From assembly GCA_963970005.1 (NCBI GenBank), contig CAXAMN010023306.1:84008-148007 (forward strand): a DNA stretch of 64,000 bases, written 5' to 3'. Source of the stretch: Durusdinium trenchii. Taxonomy: Eukaryota > Sar > Dinophyceae > Suessiales > Symbiodiniaceae. Each line of letters begins with the position of its first letter. Within the stretch, counting starts at the first letter, position 1. Shown piece after piece: positions 56,801 through 64,000 of this stretch. Position numbers and translations under genes: made by a program. The notes under the pieces were generated by a model, which did no database searches, was not told where the DNA came from, and saw only the letters and a program-made list of their open reading frames with translations.

Positions 56801-57162
56801 ATACTGCTCCCAGACCATCCTACAATCACAGTTCCTGGTTCCTGCATCCACAGAAATGACCGCACCCAGCTGCACCACAAGTAGCAGATGTTTATTCTCA
56901 CTGTTTTCCAGCAATGCACCTGCAAAGGACAGCCACTGCAGCCAAGGCTTGATGAAGCCGTGGATGCTGATGAGCTCACCTTCGGTGCCATGAGAGACTC
57001 GGGTGGATGGGCAATCCTGGTGAGCATGTGTGGGTGCCAGGGATTTGCGGTGGGAGTTGCTTCTCCATAGCCTTCTCCTGTGCTCATCAGCTGAGCAGTC
57101 AACATCAGACATTTTCCAAAGTATTTTGTTTCAAGTCGATTCAGAGTAGGGACTGCCTGTCT
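53822..57162. other. Gene-poor stretch with a few coding-like frames
   Basis: No gene can be named. A frame at 55146-55286 (LLLDLTCKAAEEALQAPLP, stop at the end) and one at about 56925-57065 (PRLDEAVDADELTFGAMRDS) look coding and could be exons of a gene continuing right. TA runs lie near 55722-55740 and 56255-56270. Confidence 0.35.
55803..56000 (+). repeat. GGTTCTGGAG-type minisatellite
   Basis: Degenerate units of ggttccggagcaggttctgg recur about ten times. The frame reads as Gly/Ser/Arg-rich peptide, a by-product of the repeat. Confidence 0.7.
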
Positions 57163-57174
57163 TTTTGGCTCAAG
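57163..57174 (+). other. Possible relict spliced-leader fragment
   Basis: TTTTGGCTCAAG matches the last 12 bases of the dinoflagellate spliced leader. Coding-like frames follow at 57290-57430 (KELNAVELSNAFGEFQSSSG) and 57665-57836, but no complete ORF is seen. Confidence 0.4.
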
Positions 57175-58559
57175 TCCAGGGCCAATCCTATTCGCTAACT
57201 GAATATATGCGGCATGCCATTTTGGCAGGCGCTTCTTTGGCATTTTGCGTCACAGGGCCACAAGTGGGCAGCACATCATTGCACATTGTGGCCTTCTGTG
57301 AAACTAAAGGAGTTGAATGCTGTTGAGTTGAGCAACGCTTTCGGTGAATTTCAGTCTTCGAGCGGGCGGTTGGTGGCAGTTTTGCGGGTTGAGCAGTTTC
57401 CCGGGTTAGCAGTTGGTTGGCTCCCTGCGTATGCACCCGCAGGTCAGATCAGTCTTCATATGCTGTGCCTTTGAGGTGTGAGCGTCGGGAAGTGGGTTCT
57501 TGTTGCGTTGGAAAGAAACAAACTAAACTCTGGCATTCATCGAAGGGCAGCCCCATGAGTGTCTTCAGATGGTGGCCGCCACTTACACAAGACACTTTGA
57601 ACTTCTGAAATGCACAAGTCGTCAGACATTCCAGATGAATGAGTCTTTTGAGATTGTGTTCGGCAGGTGGCCTTCTCTCTGCTGAGGCCCTTTCGGTGCC
57701 ATTTCAGTCTGGTTGTGCACGATCAGATAGGGAGGACACTTCCGAACAGTCCAACCATCGTCCGACGTTTGTCTTGTATGTCTCGTCAGGGAAACTGGCT
57801 CTAGATCCGATGGAATCCTCGCGCTTCAAGTGCTAGTCGCTCCTGTGGCTCCCGTGGCTGTGGCTTGGATGCAAAGTCGATGCGCTTGCGGCCCTTTTGA
57901 CCACCTACAGCTTCAGTCTATGGCCTATGGGTGTAAAGTCCTGAGCAACATCAGCTGAGGATGTACGGGATATGCTGGTGCTGCCAACGAATTCTTCCAT
58001 GTGGGAGTCTGCACGGCAGGCCTTCTCGCTGAAGAATGTAGATTTTCTCCCAGATTCCAATGTGCCCTCTGGACACTTGGCGAGTTGAGGCAGTCTGCAT
58101 GTGGCACATTCCAATTCCCTTTTCAGCAGTGATGGCTGTGCCCTTGGAATCATGAGTTGGGCTAGACAAACAGCAGCTGTGGATTTGGGACTCATGGTTC
58201 ATTATATACTATAGTTACTGTTGCCAATCAAACCCCCAAAACTAAGCCTTTGCTCGACTTCGAAACCATTGCAGTTCCGTTGCCTTTGCTCTCACGCCTT
58301 CCTTTGCGCCGGAAACGGGCCGGCCGTGCCAAGGATCCGATGTCTGGAACTCGGACGTCAAGTGGGCAAGGGTCACCGAATCGCACCCGGATGGTGTGGT
58401 TTCCACCCTGCCCAACCACAACGTCAGGCGAATCGCGACGAGTGTTTTGTTTGGGATCAGGGTGGATCTGGATGGGTTTGGTCCGATGATTGTTGGATGA
58501 AACGGATAAGACATGTGGTTTGGAAGCTGAGACCAAGCCTCCATGATGTGCATGTGTCT
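57175..58559. other. Region with unassigned exon-like frames
   Basis: Open, coding-like + strand frames at 57214-57474, 57639-57836 and 58221-58565 could be exons of a gene upstream of, or continuous with, the glycosyltransferase. Competing frames over 58250-58560 prevent a decision. Confidence 0.3.
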
Positions 58560-60671
58560 GCGTGACCGTGGCTGGCCGGATGCCAAGCTTTGGACACGCA
58601 GGTGGAACGATGTGTCCTACATCAGCATGCCGATGGTTTGCATCCTTTGCACTGTAGCTTACCCAGCCGTGCTCGTTGGAGGCCTCTTAGGCATGACAGT
58701 GTCACTTGGCTTGCCCCATGTGCTTTCTTGAAGAGGTCCACCATCCTGAATGATACTGTAAGATACTTGTATTATCATGTTGTGTAATGCAATGTTTTGT
58801 ATCAGCAAACCGGCGGCCACAACACGACACAGATTGATTTAATCAACACTGAGTTGACCGCGATCCACCGATCGATAGATCGATACATAGATCGATAAAT
58901 AGATCAATAGATGGATAGATAGGATAGGATAGGATAGGATAGGATTCAGATTAGATTAGATTAGAATTGCTTAGATAGATAGATAGATAGATATAGATAG
59001 ATAGATGGATCGATAGATAGATAGATAGATAGGTTAGATAGGTTGATAGGTTAGATAGAGCAAGACAAGGAGAGTGCAGCCACGGGCAACGCTGAGGTCT
59101 GGCCCAGTAGTGCCAATCACCCTGCCACTCTGGTAGGCACGATCATTGTGTAGGTATAACGCTATAGCAAAGCTGAGGTGGTGCAACTCACCATTCTGAC
59201 CGCCACTCCGAGGTTGGTCAGCATGTGTCTAAGAGTGGAGGAGAGGTACCAGAAGACCATCGAGCACGAGGCTGCCGCACCCTCACTCAAAGTAGACGCA
59301 GTTCCACCCACCATGGAATCTTGAAAGTTCAGTTTTGGAGTCGTCTTGGGCACACTTTTGTTCATCCGTTTGAAAGTTCTTGTAGGCCGACGGTTCTGCA
59401 GAAGGAAGACAAGAGGACTGTGATTGTGCAGACGTTAATGTTGTCATTGCCGGCAGAGCCGGACATTTGAATGAGCTCCAACAGTGATGTCGCCTTTTGC
59501 GAGCATTTTGTAAACACATTCTAGGCCGCCGAAGCCTTTTCATTGATCCCCCAGCATCTAGATGACTTACATATTCATGAGACACCCTTTGCGGATTCTA
59601 GGCCGACGGATGCTTCGGTTCTTTTCGGTCCTTTCGTCGGACGACTCAATTCTGCTTGCCGCTTTCCCTCAGGAGGCCAGAGAAGGCCAAGATCCCCTGC
59701 AGCCCTACATAGACAAGCTGCCAATCTTGCCAAAACATAAGCTAACACCAACTTCCAGGCAAGCACTCTTGCAGAATCAAGCTCGATCAAGTTTTCCGAA
59801 GGTTCTAAGAGTTTGGTGTGGGGGTGTGCCATGGTGAGCCAGTAACTATCCAGTTCGACTCCATGAAGCACTGGGCGACACAGTTGGTGCGACAGTGCTT
59901 TGTTCCACTCAGGCGGATTTACGATGTTTGGGCGACCTTTTGCTGCGCTGTGCCATCGATCATGGTCTTTGGCACGCCTCTGCTAATGATCATGTTGGCG
60001 CGACCCTTTCCCCAGGAGGCACGCAAGAATCAGGTTGAATCATTAAGATGAAGTTCTCCTCGATTTTGAGGCAAACAAACCTGCTGTGAGCTTCAATCAT
60101 CTCTTTCAGAGTCCTTGAATTGAATGCATTTTTGGAAGCAACTTGCAACATCATGCAGCTGGACCTCAAGGTGCTAGCCGCCTTAACACTTTTAACCTCG
60201 GCCTTTGTCTTCCACAACACTCTGCGCCCGAGCTGAAATGCTGGCAGATCATGCGTATGACAAAGAACAAGTGAACACAGCTCCATAGGTCCCATTCGGC
60301 CTTTTCAACTCCCTAGGCCACGGTTCATCAAGGTTCAGCGGTTCGGCTTGAAAAAAGCCCTGCTGCAGGTTCCGTCTCACCAAGGTACATGTCCATCTTT
60401 GCAGGCTTTGGCCTTTGCAGGATGCGCGCACAGTTCCCAGAGGACCCAAAGGACTTCGCGGTTGATGAGACCATCAAGACAGAGTTGCACCCACGTGATG
60501 TGAAGCAACTCGGCCAAATGGACCCTGCTGGTGCTGCTTGAATGCATTGTGCTTTGGCTGCTTCAGCCTGAAGCCCATCATGTCTCCGATTTCGACATTT
60601 GGACTGGTCCCGAGGCATTGGCTGATTCTGTCCTGGCCTGAGTTCTACCCTCCTCACTGGGCAGGAGTGGC
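58560..60671 (+). other. Candidate 5' exons of the glycosyltransferase gene
   Basis: Several coding-like exons precede the sure part of the gene on the same strand. 58560-58731 is a membrane segment (YISMPMVCILCTVAYPAVLV). 59171-59325 reads RVEERYQKTIEHEAAA. 59395-59469 reads LQKEDKRTVIVQTLMLSLPA. 59673-59758 reads DPLQPYIDKLPILPKHKLTP. At 59854-60030 a membrane segment reads RIYDVWATFCCAVPSIMVFG. At about 60425-60540 the frame reads FPEDPKDFAVDETIKTEL. 60567-60671 reads HWLILSWPEFYPPHWAG and ends at a GA donor in the phase required by the next exon. Membrane spans before the catalytic domain are usual for this enzyme type. Exact joins, except the last, are not resolved. A GATA microsatellite at 58860-59052 lies among them. 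Confidence 0.45.
58860..59052. repeat. GATA/GATC/GGATA microsatellite
   Basis: Interleaved gata, gatc and ggata units (aggataggataggatagg at 58919-58944, then gatagatagatagatag). No gene. Confidence 0.95.
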
Positions 60672-60841
60672 GACCATGGAATAAACATATACAGGTAGCA
60701 GGTTTTTGACCAATACGATGCATCCTAAACATGTGCTCAAAATGTGGCAAGAGCGGCAAGAATAGAGGAACACAACGAAGCTTGCACTTACCCTATCTTG
60801 CCCTTCAATCCTTCAGATTAATTTGATGTTTCACAACCTAG

Positions 60842-63474
60842 GCCACAGTACAAGGAAGATGTGGAGACCATCGGGATGTGTTTGAAATCGGTGGCGCAAA
60901 GCACCTACGCCAAAGCATCGATTGGCGTTGTTCTGGCCATGGAAGAGCGGGAGGTAGGCGCAGAAGGACCGACTCCACTCCCCGTGACAACCGATAGATG
61001 TCCACGCACTTTGTCTCGAAGAATCTCAAAGATCAGTCGAGAGAAGCCTGAACAGTATTTGTTCATAGGCACCAGCTGCAAGTGCTCATGTTGTGCTTGT
61101 TCCCACCAAAGGTGCTTCAATTCCCTTCGTCCTGCTGTTCTACCCGAGTTATGCCGATCCCAACCTTTTATTGGTAGGGATGCTTCTGTTGTAAGTTGGG
61201 TCACAGGTCCGGCTTTTCATTTGACCTGCTTGAGGCCCATGTTAGTGCCATGGCCACTTCTATCAGGTTTTTCAATGGCAGTTTCATCCATCACAGTCGC
61301 AACATGCCGCAAACGTTACCGCAACATTCCGCTCACCTGCTGCGGATCTCCAACTGCAACACAGAAGGAGGTTGTGGATGTCGTTGGATGAGGCATGATG
61401 AGGCATTCCTTCAGGAAAATAAAGGGCCTGGAGCGGACGTTGGGTCGTGCGTAGTAGCAGTTGGTCATAGTCACGCGAGAGTCATGCTGGAAGGAAAAGC
61501 ACAAGAACTCAAGGAGGCGTACAAGGATGACTTTCTAGACTCTTGGAGGCCATTGATTCTAGGTGGGAGGCCATCGCTAGTAGGTTGGAGGCCATTCCTA
61601 GAAGTACTCTGGATCCATTGCTTCTATTATCCTGGATCTCTTGGCTTGGCCAATTAGCTGTGTCAGAAGTGCTGCTGGTGTTTAGTAAATTCATGCTGTG
61701 CTGAGGGATTGCATGTTGGTGCTTTGGAATGTTCTGAGCCAGAGCATTCAGCTGGGAGTGACTACATTGTGAGAGTACCCTTGTGTGGCAGCAAAGGAGA
61801 TCATGGCAGTCTATCATCCGAAGGACCTTCCAAACGATCCTCCCGGCAAAGCCAGCAATGTGGCCTATGCCTTCAAAGAGCTCGTGAAGGTCAAAGATTG
61901 CGAGAATGTGATTCTTACCATTGCAGATGCAGATTCAGAATTCGGCCCAGGGTACTTCGAAAGTATATCCTGCCAATTCGTAGCGAATCAAAGCCGCTAT
62001 CGCATTTGGCAATCTCCGGTCTTCCATATGAAGAACTACCACCGCCAGCCTGCACCGGTGGTTGTTGGCACCATGTTTACCTCCATGTAACATGGAAGAA
62101 ACTTTGCATGACCATGGGAGCCACCCCTCTACAGTCACAAACGTGGTCCCATACATAGAAGGATCATTTTTGCTTGTACATTGTACATGGTGCACTCCCA
62201 ACTCATTGTTGACACACTTTGACAGTTTTTGAGATATTTTTGAGTCATCATCATCATCATCAGAAGACCGACAAGGAGGCACTGCATGGTTCTGGTTGCC
62301 GCTAACTGAGGCAAGAGCTTGCGGGCCTGTCTGATGCCAATGCGGTTCGATTCCCCTACTCGACCTATTCCCTTCCAATGGCACTGGCCAAGGAGGTTGG
62401 AGGCTGGGATGTGCAATGGATCTCGGAGGACTACCACATGGGAATCAAGTGCCTTTGTCTTGCTTGAGATGCAGTGCTCTTTCCCTTTTTAAAGCCCATC
62501 GATCATCACTCCAGTGATGCCTCCTTGCTTTGTGAATGACTGGATGGAAAGCATGTGGAGGTAGTGTAGTGAAAGCTACTTTTCTAACTTGTTACTAGTA
62601 TATAGCTTCTTGTTACTGTACTAGTAGCGATCGCCACCAATCTACTTGCGATGGCCTCCACTAATAGCTTCTATATTACCGTTCCCCAAGGTGTTTCTTG
62701 ATGACCTTGGGGAAGACCTCAGTGGAGCCGATTATGAGTCCGGTGATGAACTATGTTCCTGAAGAGAGAGACGAAACAACCAAAGAGACTGCCTGGTGGG
62801 GAACGTGTATGGCGAGGTGGGTTCAGCTGCAAAGGCATGCTTTGGGATTTGCTGACTTTTCCTACTACTTCATGATGCTTCCCTTGGTGTTCAGTGTTTT
62901 GACCGCAATCTCAAACCGTTGGCTATTTTCACCACGGTTTTCTTCCTTTTGTTTCGCTGTTATCTCCAGGAAACGCAGGCCTTGCCTCGTGAGCTCAGGC
63001 TTCTCGACCTCAAGCAGCAGTCATGACACCGAAGGGCTTCGTGGCTTTTGGCGCATGCTGGTTTGCGGGACCACTTTGCTCATTCGCCTCGTCAATGTGC
63101 ATGTAGCTTTAGCTTGAAGAGAGTAGGGCCTGCATGATCCAGTGTAAAGAACAGCCAGCGTGGTGGGGAACCCTGTACCGGAGAATTCAATCCAGTTCAT
63201 TGAAGCCACGGGGTGATCTTGCTCACATACACTTGCATCAATGATCAATTGATTGATCGGGATTGCTTTTGTTCCTCTCCATCTAGTCCAGGTCTTGATT
63301 GGAGTTTTGTCCACCTATGGTGCGCTGGAGCTCTTGTTGAAACTGATCATGAGCCACTTCTTCGGGAAACCCCGATTACCTGAGACTTGGCCAAAAGGCG
63401 AAAGAATGGAACATCATGATAGACTCTGCACCCCGAAACTCCAAGAACACCCAACCACACGGTGTCATGATTAG
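60842..63474 (+). CDS. Membrane glycosyltransferase family 2 protein (3' part of gene)
   Basis: Exons in phase: 60842-60957, 61494-61537, 61797-62086, 62311-62448, 62691 to about 62893, about 62971-63105, and 63292-63474 (stop). GT2 enzymes move sugars from nucleotide donors. Multi-span members build or extend polysaccharides at membranes. Motifs in order: PQYKEDVETIGMCLKSVAQS and VVLAMEERE (nucleotide-binding strand region); AVYHPKDLP with GKASNVAYAF; TIADADSEF (metal-binding DxD type); IWQSPVFHMKNYHRQP and VGTMFTSM; FPYSTYSLPMA; GGWDVQWISEDYHMGIKC (the Glu-Asp acceptor-site motif); ARWVQLQRHALGF, resembling QxxRW; then hydrophobic spans (DFSYYFMMLPLVFSV, FWRMLVCGTTLLIRLVNVHV, VLIGVLSTYGALELLLKLIM). 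Donors are GC, GA, GT and GT for the first four introns. The exon 5/6 join is ambiguous. Two introns carry 21-bp repeats. Substrate unknown. Confidence 0.8.
61543..61605 (+). repeat. 21-bp repeat family inside a glycosyltransferase intron
   Basis: Three units of ttggaggccattgattctagg type start 5 bases after the donor of the 61538-61796 intron. Confidence 0.8.
62585..62672 (-). repeat. 21-bp repeat family and CTAGTAG core inside another glycosyltransferase intron
   Basis: cttgttactagtatatagcttcttgttactgtactagtagcgatcgccaccaatctacttgcgatggcctcc, in reverse orientation, within the 62449-62690 intron. Confidence 0.75.
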
Positions 63475-63511
63475 CCTGCACAAGAACTACAGATTCCATG
63501 AGCATTTGAGT

Positions 63512-63582
63512 TTATCACGAAAGGTAGCTTGAGCTACCTGAGTTCTCCTTTCGTTCACCCCCTCCTCTCTCAAGTAGTCCTA
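63512..63582 (+). mobile_element. Minimal derivative of the inverted-repeat element
   Basis: atcacgaaaggtagcttgagctacc, then cctttcgttc and ccctcctctctcaagt. Both ends of the element at 15746 and 49052 are present, with the interior deleted to about 70 bases. Confidence 0.6.
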
Positions 63583-63889
63583 GTCACCTGCCAATCACCT
63601 GCCAATCGCCTCGACATCCAATCCCGGTCGCTTTGCGACTGTGGGGCCCGTGGGGTCGGAACGGCAAACAATGCCGTCTCGCCACCATCATGTACTCGCA
63701 GCTCAGGGGAAAACTAAGGAGCAAAGGGGCCAAAAGGATGGCTGTGTCCAATCTACAAGAATGCGGAAACTGAAGAAACCAACCCTAGAAGACTCTGCTG
63801 GTCACAGAGTCACAGAATTGAAAGCGGCCTCATGATTTGCAACAGCCACATGCACTGCAGATGACCGGCATCGCAGCTTGTGAAGCACA
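63583..63889. other. Intergenic stretch at the right side
   Basis: No gene or repeat is recognised in this stretch. Confidence 0.45.
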
Positions 63890-64000
63890 ACACCCTTGCT
63901 CCTAGCGATGCCCTTTGCTACTAGTAGCGTCCTTGCTCCTAGTAGTGATGCCTTTTGCTACTAGGAGCGTCCTTGCTCCTAGTAGCGATGCCCTTTGCTA
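63890..64000. repeat. CTAGTAG-type repeats at the window edge
   Basis: ttgctcctagcgatgccctttgctactagtagcgtccttgctcc recurs with a period of about 40. It is related to the array at 33807-34526 and continues past the window. Confidence 0.85.

Noticed and set aside
58250..58565. Exon of the glycosyltransferase or another gene
   Set aside because: All three + strand frames stay open for most of it and no splice phase favours one.

Overview
This window is nuclear DNA of a dinoflagellate, most likely a Symbiodiniaceae-type alga. I infer this from four things. Introns consistently begin GC, GA or GT and end AG, with a G opening the next exon. Three stretches match the 3' part of the dinoflagellate spliced leader. 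Every gene I can support lies on the + strand, as in the one-direction gene clusters of these genomes. The intergenic DNA is packed with retroelement debris and short dispersed repeats.

Layout. 0.5-4.4 kb: retroelement debris between direct repeats, then a minisatellite field with a perfect 525-bp duplication. 5.4-5.8 kb: a small intronless secreted-protein gene. 6.7-16.9 kb: a tandem family of three genes (A, B, C) for a small secreted cysteine-containing protein that I cannot name. A is intact in four exons, B has a 3.1-kb intron holding a degenerate retroelement, and C is frameshifted under the usual splice rules and carries a transposon-like repeat in its last intron. 17.4-19.1 kb: a four-exon class IV PLP-dependent aminotransferase. 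19.8-23.1 kb: orphan exon-like pieces. 23.1-25.3 kb: an intronless gene for a 703-residue protein with about seven membrane spans and a large soluble C-terminal half. 26.2-28.8 kb: a two-exon CDC5 (CDC5L) spliceosome gene, the surest call here. 28.8-48.5 kb: gene-poor, with a few candidate exons and a 0.7-kb array of a 40-bp repeat that contains a 10-N gap. 48.5-53.8 kb: a long degenerate retroelement with gag-like, reverse transcriptase/RNase H-like, cytosine-methyltransferase-like and tyrosine-recombinase-like parts and a 2A-like motif, split by a second copy of the transposon-like repeat. 58.5-63.5 kb: a multi-exon membrane glycosyltransferase family 2 gene whose 3' seven exons are well supported.

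The genes do not form an obvious pathway. CDC5 is housekeeping (pre-mRNA splicing). The aminotransferase and glycosyltransferase are metabolic or cell-surface enzymes. The secreted family is the only clear lineage-specific expansion. Gene models were built by eye from open frames, splice-site phase and comparison among copies. Family assignments rest on remembered motifs, not on searches.
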